Positions 21,289-32,400 of a stretch of 64,000 nucleotides of DNA are shown in pieces (within the stretch, counting starts at the first letter, position 1; the number at the start of each line of letters is the position of its first letter). The DNA lies in NCBI GenBank assembly GCA_030490835.1, contig CM059975.1:37666133-37730132 (forward strand). Reading direction: 5' to 3'. A program made the translations under genes and the position numbers. The notes beneath the pieces are model-generated. The model ran no database searches, was not told the origin of the DNA, and saw only the letters and a program-made list of their open reading frames with translations. Source of the stretch: Annona cherimola (Eukaryota; Streptophyta; Magnoliopsida; Magnoliales; Annonaceae).

Positions 21289-22560
21289 CCTAGCATTTGT
21301 CCTTTGCCTCTATTGTTCTGGGCCACGAAATGGTGGTGTTGGTCACCTCATTTGTATTGTTTGACGCTCCCCAATTTGTTTGTTGTCGACTTTTTGAGTG
21401 CAGTCCTTTGCTCGATGCCCAGGTTGTCTACATTTGTAACAAGTGATTTCACTTGTGCATTCCTGAATTGAATGATCGGTTTTCCCACACTTCTAGCACT
21501 TCCCCACTGCTTTCCAACATTCTCCCCAGTGGTTTTTACCGCAAGTAGGACATGGGGGAATTGACTGTCTTATTTCCACCTTTCTTTCATCATACTGTAT
21601 CTTTCCCTTCTTATATGACTTTGTCCCACTGTCTGATGCAGAGTCCTCACGCCTTTTTCCTTGGCGAAAAACTTGAATTGCAGTATCTTCCATTTCCACC
21701 ATTCTTGATATCCGCAATATCAAAATATTGTTGGAAATTGTGACTGGCTAGGTGTTGTCATATAAAAGGGTGTAACCCCATTCTGAATTTGTGGATTTTA
21801 AGTGTAGGGTTTGTCAACACCCATGGAGAAAATTTGGATAAGGCAATGAATTTTGCTGCATACTCCGCCACAGATAATTTTCCTTGGTATAGTTGCTCAA
21901 ACTCTAGCAACTTTTATTGTCTAACTGACTTGGGATAGTATGCCTCATTGAAGTGTAAGAGAAAGTTCTCCTAGTTCATTTGTTGCCAAGTAGGGATGCT
22001 TAACTTCACTGAATTCCACCACTTAGCTGCATTACCCTTCAACATATGGGTGGCAAACTGGACCTTTTGCTGCTCACTGCATTGGAGCAAATTGAAAATC
22101 TTCTATAATTCTTCTATCCATTCTTCAGCACTATTGGGGTCCGGATCTCCTTGATAGAGTGGAGGTCGCATGTTTAGAAAATCATTCATGACTCTCCTAT
22201 GGGCATCAGCTTCCCTAACATTCCTTAGTATATTCCCTCCAGCTGGAGAGTTTTTTGAAAATTATTGGGCTGCCATCCATTCCATAGTTTGCAATGCTCT
22301 CAACATTGTGTCCATCACTTGAGGATTGACGTCCACAATGTCTTGTGATTGTCCAGCATTTGATGCCCCAGCAACATCATTTCTAGGATTGTTCTCCCCT
22401 GAAGCTTCATTATATTGGTCATTAGTGTGAGCTGAAGAAGAATCCTTACTGACCAATACACTTCCCACCAATCTACGAGTCTTTTTTCTTACTAATCACG
22501 ACAGTGATTCATCCATCACCACTTGCTTTCCTTTATCCTTCTTAGGTGACATCTTTTTCC
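21289..22560 (-). pseudogene. gypsy gag with zinc knuckles, heavily broken
   Basis: Pieces in several frames. The N-part is 22262-22471 (VNPQVMDTMLRALQTMEWM). The retrotrans_gag core is 21740-22260 (FLNMRPPLYQGDPDPNSAEEWI, QKVQFATHMLKGNAAKWW, with stops). The C-part is 21493-21723, with a CPTCGKNHWGEC finger. A second knuckle, CYKCRQPGHRAKDC, is at about 21404-21460. It supplies the nucleocapsid for the element. More than five stops or shifts are visible. Confidence 0.85.
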
Positions 22561-22697
22561 TACATCATACCATTAATCTTAAGTATATTTGCATAACTTC
22601 TAAAAATTTCCTTTTTCATATCATAAATTAAAAGAGAATACTATCTAAAGCATCAAATTCATCATATCATTCATAAAAAATAAAAATTTTAAGCTAA

Positions 22698-23066
22698 TTA
22701 GCTAAGATCATCATCACTAGAAGAATCGTAAAACTTAGGTCCACTAAGTTTCATTTCTAATGGTTTATGCTCCATTTCTAGGAGTTCAACCTCATCATCA
22801 TCATTATCATCATCATCATCATCATCACTAATTTGATTCTCAACATCATCATTTTTATTATTTTCTTGTGAGTCATCTCTTGAATTTTCTTCAAAATCTG
22901 TTGTAAATTCTTCTTCATATTCTTTATCAGAATATTCTATTGGTTCCTCCTTTACACGCTTCTCTTGATTCATCTGAAATGCCCACATTCTTGGATAAGC
23001 ATTTCTTCTTGCTTTCGCTTCAGCACTAGTTGCACGTCCGGCTTCATACTTACGTTTGGGTGGCAT
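22698..23066 (-). CDS. acidic leader ORF of the gypsy element (gag N-terminal or separate)
   Basis: A 122-residue open frame starting MPPKRKYEAGRATSAEAKARR, basic at first and then extremely acidic (runs of Asp from CATCATCAT repeats at 22795-22850). It lies between the PBS (23189-23201) and the gag core, on the element strand, about 120 bp after the PBS. It could be the first part of gag or a short upstream protein. I do not recognise a domain. Confidence 0.5.
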   Translation of the reverse strand: MPPKRKYEAGRATSAEAKARRNAYPRMWAFQMNQEKRVKEEPIEYSDKEYEEEFTTDFEENSRDDSQENNKNDDVENQISDDDDDDDNDDDEVELLEMEHKPLEMKLSGPKFYDSSSDDDLS

Positions 23067-23188
23067 TGTAGCTCTTATATCATTAAACAGTTACCATTCA
23101 TAATTATTTAGGATTACTTATCTTACTTTAGCTTTGCACTTTCTAAGTCTAATATCATGATTTTGCCCTTGGGATGTATTTCAGCCTT

Positions 23189-23201
23189 GGCTCTGATACC
23201 A
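23189..23201 (-). other. gypsy primer-binding site (tRNA-Met type)
   Basis: TGGTATCAGAGCC on the minus strand, two bases after the 5' LTR end (GTGTTACA at 23204). Confidence 0.93.
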
Positions 23202-23203
23202 CT

Positions 23204-25628
23204 TGTAACACCCCACCCTTAAGATGTTGTAAATGAGGTCTACTATGTCAAAATTGAGAATAAGATCTCCCAAGATGGAAATAGATACCAAGGTGTAAAA
23301 TCATAAATTTTTTAATTATTACATCTCAAGTTTGCTCCTTATGGAGTTATTATACAATTTCCAGTGTCTAAAATCAAAATAAGCAAGCATTATAAGATAA
23401 TTTCAATAAAGTTCTAAACTTCTTTGTCTTTTCCTCTACTAGGTTCGCCTTTTTCCCGTGTTGATAACGGCTCTAGTATAGCATTGTATCCCTATTTTTC
23501 CACTGAAAACAAAAACTATGTGAGCTGAAAGCTCAGTAAGTAAAAAAAAATATATTTTTTACTAAATTCATTTTGCAATCATTTTGATTTTTTTTCAAAA
23601 ACAGTTACAACATCTATAGTGTCTTTTATGCTCAACAAACTCTACTTAGTGAAAATTTAAAACCTTTTGATACATGTGCACATATATGTCGATTTGAAAT
23701 CATGCATTTACACTGTGAGTATTGCCATCTACTTGTGCTCGCGTGCAGCCGTGCTACACATTCGTGAGCTAAATTATCTCCTTTAGTAGTCCTGAGTTTC
23801 CTACCCCGGTACTACTATACTACTTTACTCTTTGGCGGTAAACCCAATATGCAATTATGCATCATGCTCATGCACTGTAATTAATGCACCACTAAACATG
23901 ATTTTTGAAATAATAATGTTCATATTTGAATAATCAATTTGAAAGAAAATAAATAATCACATTTCATAGAAAATCATAATATTCACATAATATTTTCAAA
24001 GTCATGCTTTGGTAAAAGTTTACTTACCTCTGAGTAGACTTTAAAACTCCTATTTTTTTTCAATTTCTTGTAGTAGCCTCAAGTCTCTTTTCTTAATTTT
24101 CATGACAATATGTTCATTATTTCACTTTAGTTTTCACAAATATTGTTTAAAATTCCATTTACAACTTTCCCAAATTTTCCCATAATTTTAATCGATCAAA
24201 AATCCTATTTACTTCTATTTATTCTTATATTAATTCACTTTTAAACAACTTTATTTTTATATATAAAAATAAATTTGGACTTATACTTCATTAAATATTT
24301 TTCTTTAATTTTTCTCAGATTTTTATAATTTTTTCATAATTTTTTTCCATACACCTTTAAAAACTTTCATTCCTCATAAAATTATAATTTTAAACTCATT
24401 TAAGCTTCTAAATATTGACTTTAATTTTCTTGGTATTTTTCATAATTTTTTATTTTTTTCAGATATTTCAGTATTTATTTGAATTTTTTTTTTTTGCCAC
24501 CGGCCGGCAAGTTGGCTCCCGGTGGGTTGCTGCTGGCAGGCCGAAACAGTGGGCCAGGCTAGTGGGCTGGATCATTTGTTGGAAGTTGGGCCAGATTGGA
24601 TATGTGGGCTGGCTCTGTTTACGTGGACTAAGCTCTTGGGCTTTTGTTTCTGTGAGCTTAAGCTTGAATTCTAGGCTTCTGACTCACTGGGCCTGTTCAG
24701 ATGGGCTTAGCCCACTAATCCAGAAGCTTATTCATTTATTCGTTTATTTTCAACGGTCAATATTTTCAAACTAAAATAGCTTATATCTCTCAATATATAT
24801 ATCTGTTTAATATGAAATTTTAGGGGTAAACTTATAAAATTATGTTTTATAATCTGGACGGTCCATTTCTCAAAATAACATCTCTATTATTAGATTTAAT
24901 ATAAAGGGTTTAATAAAGGGTTAATATTAAATATCACTTCAAATAGCCATATAAACTAATTTTTAACAGAATTAATTTATCACATATACTATAAAATATC
25001 TCAAATAATGTTTGTAATGGTTCAGATTATTATTTTTTCATCCATATTTTCCTGTAATTATTTTTTTGTGTTTTTCTCTTCAAAAACATATTTACCACTC
25101 TATATTATATGTAAAAATTGCTATATCTAAAAATCTATAAGTCTGATCAAGCTAAAATTTTGCAGGCAAACTAATCATATAATTATCTTGTTATTGTACG
25201 GTCACAATTCTCGGATTATGCCCAGAAGTACGTTTATTTCATCATATATCATTTCATACCCTTTATTTGGTACTTCTCATTTAAATATGTAAAATTTCGA
25301 CATCAAACATTTCAATAATACTCCTTTGACTAATTAGTCATGCTAGAAATATCGTGAATGGTTTAGATCTATGAAATAACTTGCATATAATATAGAATGA
25401 ATGAGATTAACAGACAAAATGGTTCGACGCAACTTACCTTAAAAAATTCTTTCTTCTTCCTTCGTCTATCTCCTGCGTAATTTCTCTTCTTCTTCTTCAA
25501 ATGGCGGAAACCTATCTCAAATTTGCCCCTTTTATACTAATCTAATTGCTAAACGGTTGAGATTAATTGCCATTAATCTCATCCGTTTCCATCCGTTTCT
25601 TAGAAACGGATGGACGATGGCTGTTACA
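23204..25628 (-). repeat. gypsy 5' LTR (2425 bp)
   Basis: Minus-strand start TGTAACAGCC at 25628 and end GGGGTGTTACA at 23204. It matches 5343-7754 throughout. TATAAAAGGGG on the minus strand (about 25529-25540) is the likely TATA box. Adjacent to it is a small inverted pair (CATCCGTTTC / GAAACGGATG, 25579-25613) that is absent from the 3' LTR. Confidence 0.93.
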
Positions 25629-25633
25629 GTAGC

Positions 25634-25911
25634 TTTCTAACAATCCAACCCCTGTTTCCATCTTAGAACAGCGTCTTCTGGCCCCAAATCCAGCAACAGA
25701 TCCAAGCGGTCCATTGCTAGCAATGCCTCATGCTTCAAAGATGGTGACCATGAAAACTTGTCCGGTTTCAGTAGCCATAAAGTCAACTAAGATCTGATTG
25801 GACAAACACCCCTTTCGTTGATCTCTAATCTAGTACCCATCTGAGTTTGGTAGCGGATGAAGGAGGAAAAGACTTGAGAGAGAGGAGACGATTGGCGAGT
25901 AGAAGCACACG
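25634..25911. other. host sequence right of the gypsy insertion; no recognised gene
   Basis: Continuation of the sequence left of 5343. A Pro/Ser-rich coding-like stretch can be read on the plus strand (NPATDPSGPLLAMPHASK), but stops follow, and I could not connect it to a known protein. It is separated from the next element by its 5-bp flank AATAC. Confidence 0.4.
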
Positions 25912-25916
25912 AATAC

Positions 25917-26620
25917 GTAGGGGTGCAACTCGGGCTCATGAAACTCGGGTTCACCTCAACCCTAACCCTAACTATATTTATAAAACATCAACCCTAACCC
26001 TAAGCTTAACTCTATTTGTAAAACCTAAACCCTAACCCTATTTTTGAAAATCGGGTTTGGGTTGAGTTTCAGATTGGGATTTATGTTGATAAATTACATT
26101 TTATTTTAAAGTGACAAGTTTAGAATTTCATATGAATAAATAATAATAACAAATAATGAAAGTAAACATAATAATATATAATCAAATTACATATTTTAAA
26201 AAAATGGTAATACAAAGAATATTTTTAGAAAAATTGAACATCAAACATAAGATAAAGGAAGAAAATTAATGAGTGTAAAAGTAAATGATAGAAATAAAAA
26301 ATAAATATAAATGAAAATAATATACTTTATCTATAATAAAAATACAATATGTCAAACATGTATTCAAATATAGATATAACAACATAAAATATGAAGAATA
26401 TAAAGAAATATTGTTTAAATAGTATGTATATAATATATTTTATAATAAATATAAAATGGGAAATCGGGCTCGGGTTCTTCGGATTCGGATTCACTTGAAC
26501 CCTAACCCTATCATATTTACAAATCGGGCTCGGGTTACGAAAAAGTAAGTTTCAACACGGTTGGAAATCAGGTTCGGCGGGCCGGGTTCAGGCTCGACCT
26601 GACTCAAGTTGCATCCCTAC
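25917..26620. mobile_element. MITE-like element with telomere-like CCCTAA motifs (704 bp)
   Basis: The ends GTAGGGGTGCAACTCGGG (25917) and its imperfect reverse complement ending TTGCATCCCTAC (26620) form terminal inverted repeats. Both are flanked by AATAC (25912-25916 and 26621-26625), a possible 5-bp target duplication. Inside, CCCTAACCCTAA blocks occur near both ends (25960-26040 and about 26500-26510), with CGGGCTCGGGTT repeats and a very AT-rich middle. TAGGGGTGCAA ends resemble hAT-type MITEs, but a 5-bp rather than 8-bp duplication leaves the class open. No protein is encoded. Confidence 0.7.
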
Positions 26621-26625
26621 AATAC

Positions 26626-28473
26626 CCCTTTTCCAAACTTTCTACTACCAAAAATACCCAATTACATCTCATTCGTCAAGCTGAAATCAACGATGGATAG
26701 CGAGCTTCCACTGATAAAAACTGGAGAAGCGCTTCCTATGTATTGGGCCCCCATCAAGTGATATTTTTGTATGAAAATTTGCAAAAAATTTAGATGAAAA
26801 TGGACTCTAAGTTGCTTAAAAGTAGACTGACCAAACTAACAAGGGTGTAGTTTTGATATTTTAGAAATTGGAAGCTAAAAAATACTTCAAAACTTTTAAG
26901 AATATACAACAATCTATGTAAACACACACATACACACACATATATTTATGTCTCATAAGTTTTTGCATAGACTTATGTAGAAGGATTTTAAGAAAAATGA
27001 AAAAATTACATTGTCATTTGATTTTTGTCTTATTGAATGTAGTTTTTGATGATGATTTTAATGAATGGAAAATAACATTTATAAATTATGCATCTTGAGG
27101 GTTTAGAAGTTGGTATATCTTGTGCTAGAGGATAGTGATGGTTTTTCAAAAAAATTCATAAAAAGATGAAAATGAAAAAGCCGTATCTTTTAAATATATA
27201 AACCAAGTTTGACCATTTTTAGATGTTTTTAAGTGTTTTTTAGATTTTTAAACATAGTAGTATTTCCGTAATTTTGTGGTCTAAAAAATTACGGAAATGC
27301 CATTATCTTTAAAAATCCAAAAGAAATACTTAAAAACATCCAAAAGTGGTAAAACTCGGTTTAGAGATTTAATACGCCAAACTTTACTTGTTCATAAAAA
27401 AATAACTGAAATAAATAAAAAAAGCATTTTTGGGCCGGGCGCATGGGCAAATGATCATCCGGCGAAAATGAATTGGCCGGAAATAGGACTACCTAAAAAC
27501 ACATACGTGAAACCCGACGGTAAACTTAACTTCAGCTTAATTTTTTTTTAAAGTGAAACCCAACGGTAAACTTTAGCTTAATTTTTTACCAACCAAATTA
27601 AGTCCAATGTTTATAAATCATATTTTATATATTTATATACCTACTATCATCTTATCTATATTTCGGGTTGTATAGTAACTCATTACTTGACAACTCACCT
27701 AGTATTTTATTTCAGCTGTTGCATGTATATGTATTTTCGCATCTATTTTCTTGCTCCGCATCGCATGCACCTTAATATTTAAGCCCAATAATTTGCCCAT
27801 CACAACGTTAACAAATAAAGTCCTACACGGTGCATTCTTAATATAATGAGATACAAAAGAATATATAATAGCATTAAATCATTTTAAATCTCACGCGTAA
27901 TGAATTTTAATTAAAGCCTGAACTCAAAAATTTTTTTAATAAAAGCCTACGTTATTTCACTTAAGTGTTCAAAAGATAATACAAGAAGTTACTATATGTA
28001 GTCGGCTATTTCATACCCAAATTTTGATTTTACTTAAATTCGACTTAAGCAGCTAAATTTCAATATTATTTCTAGCCAAATAATCATCATTATTTGTAAC
28101 TAAATATACACGGTTATGAGTAATGTCATATTTTTTAATGAAGAATGTCATATATTTTTTTAATCCGTGAAGAATGTCATATTTAGTTGCAAATAATATG
28201 AAAATTTGCCGCATTTGAGCACATACCACCACCATTTTTGCAACCAAATTAATATATGAGCAGCCAACTTTAATTTACATGCAGCCAAAAAAGGTAGCTA
28301 TATTTATTATTGTTTGTTGTAGTGAATACGAACAAAAATACAATGCAATCAATAAAATCATAAAGCATTAATTGAATACAATAATAAAATATTGTAATCT
28401 TCACTTATTGCCTCAAATTAAGGACCTAACTAACATGGCAGTTTGGACAAATTCACTGGTGATAATTAATTAA
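26626..28473. other. intergenic; 3' flank of the peroxidase pseudogene, duplicated at about 60840-62155
   Basis: No gene is seen. From 26750 on, the sequence matches 60840-62155 in the same order, including the stretch GTATGAAAATTTGCAAAAAA and the segment just before the peroxidase stop codon. Copy 1 has about 280 bp (27182-27470) that copy 2 lacks; both edges carry GAAAATGAA, so copy 2 may have lost it by recombination between short repeats. A CA/TG microsatellite is at 26920-26945. Confidence 0.75.
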
Positions 28474-29496
28474 CTAGCTATTTTTCAAAGCACATGTCTT
28501 CCTGATTTCACCCGTAGTGCCTGTTAGAACACTGATATTCCCCATTTTAACCATGGCCTTTACAAAATCATTAAAGAACTCAGAGGTTTGATTACTAGCC
28601 AGGTTACTTGCAACGTATTTTTTTGTCCTTTTCTCGTTGAGGAGGGCAGCATCAGACGCGAAGAGGCCTCTATTGGCAGAAACCTGAGTGAAGTAACTGA
28701 CGTCAAATATCAGAGAGCTTTCAGGGTCCATTTCCACAGTATCGGTGGTGTCTCCTTGTGGGCATTCGGTCTGAAGCTGTGCTGCGTATGTGGGATCTAG
28801 TGATGGGTCAGCATCACCCTTGCCAGTGAAATTGTAAAGCCGGCTTGCGAATGATGTGCAGTGGCTCACCCCGATGGTGTGTGCACCTAATTATTAGTCA
28901 ATAGATCATCAATTGTAGTTGTGGAATCGATTAATTAACTTTGTTAATATAATTATAGTTAACGACATATAAATAAATAAATATTTACTAGTTTATAATG
29001 AAAAGTTTACCTGATAACACAATCAACTCCTTCTCTGATAGACCTTTATTAGAGGCTTTGAGTTGAGAAATGTTAAAAAAGGGAGCTGGGATATTGGCCA
29101 AGACCTCAGTGGCCAATGAAATATTACCATCTTTACGCCCCAGTTGGGACTTTCCAGCTTGGTCCGCCCACCTATATATGCATGCACGCATTTAATTATT
29201 AATTCGTTATTAACTGTTAGCTAACTAGTAAAGTGTTTGTACATTGATTGGAAAACCTAACTTTAGTTGTGAATCCATGTAGTAGTCTAATTAGTTTTTC
29301 GTATATTGATATATAAATGCGTGGAATATAGATGTATGAAGAAAAGAAATCATCAGACGAACAAATGTGTTTGTGCTCTTTAATGAGATAATTACCATGG
29401 AGACTGCATCCCTTGCTACCAACGCCAAAATGTCAGCACATGAAACAACATTGGGACATTGATTTCACTGCTACCTTCACAGCATCGATCACGTGA

Positions 29497-32400
29497 TGTA
29501 AACCCCTAATTTACTTTATGAATTTTAATTTACTATTAGCATGTTAATTAAAATGCAAATTAAGGTTATGTAATTTTAATTAAAATTGTGAAAGTGCGAT
29601 ACTATAATTAAATACTTATTTATTATTGTGTGAAATTAAAATGGATAACTAAAGCTTGAACTCAATAAAAATAAACTTTTGCTATAAATTAATATACGGA
29701 AATTTTCAAATTAAATTAAATAAAGTTATGAGAATTAAATATACACAAGGTATTTATGTATGACATATAGGCTGAAAAATAAAAATAATAAAAAGATGGG
29801 GTCCACACGGGAACAAAATTTATCGACAAGCATTATCTAGCTGTTTCATAGGATTAATTAACGCACATTGATAATTCCAAACACCTATTTAATTTAGGTG
29901 CATGGATAGCACTTAAACAGGAGTAGGATCATTGCTACATGGATTGGAAAGCAAAGGTATTAAAGAATACAGTACTTAATGCTATCTAAAACTTTTGCTT
30001 TCGTTGAAAATTTTCTAATAATAAGGTGCAATTAATGGAAAGTGGATTAGGATAGAATTTAAACATGGAGTATATAAAATGCAATGAATGTTAGCATTTG
30101 GTTTCGTATTTTAAAAAAAATTTTGGGGTGGACAATTGGATTCCCAACCAATAGATGATGTGGCGTGGAGAGGACTGAGGAGGCCTTGGATTTTTTGTTT
30201 TCCGTCCCACATGAACAGTATATGAGGATTACTTGAATGAAAATTTAAATTTTAAATTTGAATTGATTGAGCTTTGCATAAAATGGGTGATTAAACAATA
30301 CGGGTATGACTCAATGGGATGTATATCACTTGGTAGCTATGGTTATATAATTTCTTTAGAATGATGTTTCAAATAAAAATCAGAGGATCATATTGGAAAT
30401 ATAATTGTTGTATGTCATTAGTGATTGATAAAAGATTTTATAACAAAAAAATAATAATAAAATAAAAAAAAGGGGGGCGTGGCAATATCGCAAAGGGTTA
30501 GGCGTTATGATGTTGTAATACATAAAGTCATGATATTGAGTAAGTTGCTTTTATTTGGTATACTTTAACTATACGTGATATTCAGGTGTTGAGTTGTCCT
30601 AAGCAAAATATTCTATAATATTTTATTGTATGATAATAATGGTGGATAATAATGGTGGAACATCTAAAGGATGTGGACTCCCACATCTAATTTTTCTTCT
30701 TTAGTTGTTTTATATATAAGATGTCATATAAATAGCAATCGAAAATTTTGGTGGAGATGTTGTAATAATGGTATATGGTTTTCAGCTTTGGTTTAATCTA
30801 AGCCTATAGTAAAATAATTATATATTACTAGATGCATGAATGATGTGTCCAGCGGAATTACGGTGTGAGCTTCGATGAAATATATTTAGCAATTAATATT
30901 ATTAAAAGGTGTGGGTCATTGATAAAGAAAGGGCTGATTTATATTCCGCGTTAATTTATATTGAAGCATACATATTAGTATGCACTGAGCCATATTTCAA
31001 AGTTATCTGTTGATTATTTATTTTGTATCATTAGAATCGGTACCCGATTAGACAAGGAATGATGAGTTAATGAAATTTGATGATACTTTAATTCTTGGTG
31101 GAAAAATCATTTATTTCTGTTTTATATGATTTTTTATAAATTGTATCATCTCTACATCATGTATGAGTGTTGACGGATTTTGGTATTAAGGGTAATACTA
31201 TATTCTTTCAGGAAAGAGAAGGGACTTGCAATGAAAAGGGTGGATTTCATGGCATCCATTGATATCTGTAAAAGTATTATAATAGTGTACCATTGGATGG
31301 TTGAGAGCTCTTACTTCTTTACTTATATATAATACTGTTATATTAGGTTCAACTTAATGACTGATCAAGTCGTTCTATTTTTTTAAAATTTAGAGTGAAA
31401 GTAGAATGACTTCAATTGACAAAGTAGTCCAAGTGGCTTGGTTTTATGCAAAAAATCTAAAATTTACATTATTAATATGTAAAGTTGTTAAATTATTCAC
31501 TTTGAGTAAGTGGGTAATGATAAATTAATTTGACAGAAATTACTTAATATTAAAAATTAGTATTTTACTATTTAAAGTTGAATTTTGTGGTTTATTTTTA
31601 TTATTAAACCTTATCAAACTTAAGAGGTAAGCAAACATTTATAGATATCGAAGAATTTAAGGGAATTGGAATTTTGCTATTTGATATTAAAATCTTTTTA
31701 TCATTTTGGATAAAGCGAATGTAATTTTATTTTATTGAAAAAGTTCACAAAAGATTTAGTTGGCCACAAATTATTTATATGGTTGTGTATTTTAGTGAAA
31801 ATCGAATATATTAAATATATAAATTTTATTGATGAATTTTATAGGTTGTAATGGTAAAGGATTCAAGAGTTCATAATGAAATGTTGGGTTCTGAGAAAGA
31901 AAAGTTTGATACGTAGCTTTGAGGTAAGTAGGACTTGTTTTGAACTGAATGAATTATTTTGTATTTCTCGGGCATGTATGTTTTGGATGTCGATGATTTT
32001 ATCTTTCTTGAAACGATTAGATATGATTAAGATTGATTTATTGTGATGTCGAATTTGAACTTGATTTATAAATGGTATATGTTAGCATTATATTTTGGAC
32101 ATATGCATGTGTGCATGGCATGTTAGCATTTCCATGAGCCATTGCTGAAGATGCCGATTGAGAAGTGTTGTTTGTAATCATCGATGACCATCGGTGACAT
32201 ACCGCCGATTGGGGACCAGGGTATGATTTAGCCATTGATGGCTATGGGCCATGACAAACCATCAGGCCTTGTGATTTGCTATTTGGAACTACAAATGTGT
32301 TCAGTCATTTGTTGACATTTATTATGAGACCAGTATGTAGAGACTGGTGCTCAGGCACGAGTGTCTGAGTTGAGCCATGGGCGTAAGTTTGTGGCGGGGC

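Larger units (their letters stand above)
5343..25628 (-). mobile_element. Ty3/gypsy retrotransposon, complete but split by a nested copia
   Basis: Two similar LTRs (5343-7754 and 23204-25628) flank gag, protease, RT, RNase H and integrase, all on the minus strand. The 5-bp target duplication GTAGC is at 5338-5342 and 25629-25633. A tRNA-Met-type primer site follows the 5' LTR and a polypurine tract precedes the 3' LTR. Without the inserted copia (10729-20788 plus one TSD copy) the element is about 10.2 kb. The gene order places integrase after RT/RNase H, which defines gypsy. The integrase tail carries a chromodomain-like end, suggesting a chromovirus. Several in-frame stops show it cannot move on its own. 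Confidence 0.95.

Noticed and set aside
23189..23201. tRNA genes near TGGTATCAGAGCC motifs (also 19619, 49693 and in the 255-bp units)
   Set aside because: Only the 3' tRNA complement is present, next to LTR ends or the viral leader; no cloverleaf or A/B boxes.
25960..26510. Telomere or subtelomere from CCCTAA blocks
   Set aside because: The blocks are short, interrupted, and enclosed in an element with inverted ends and flank duplications.
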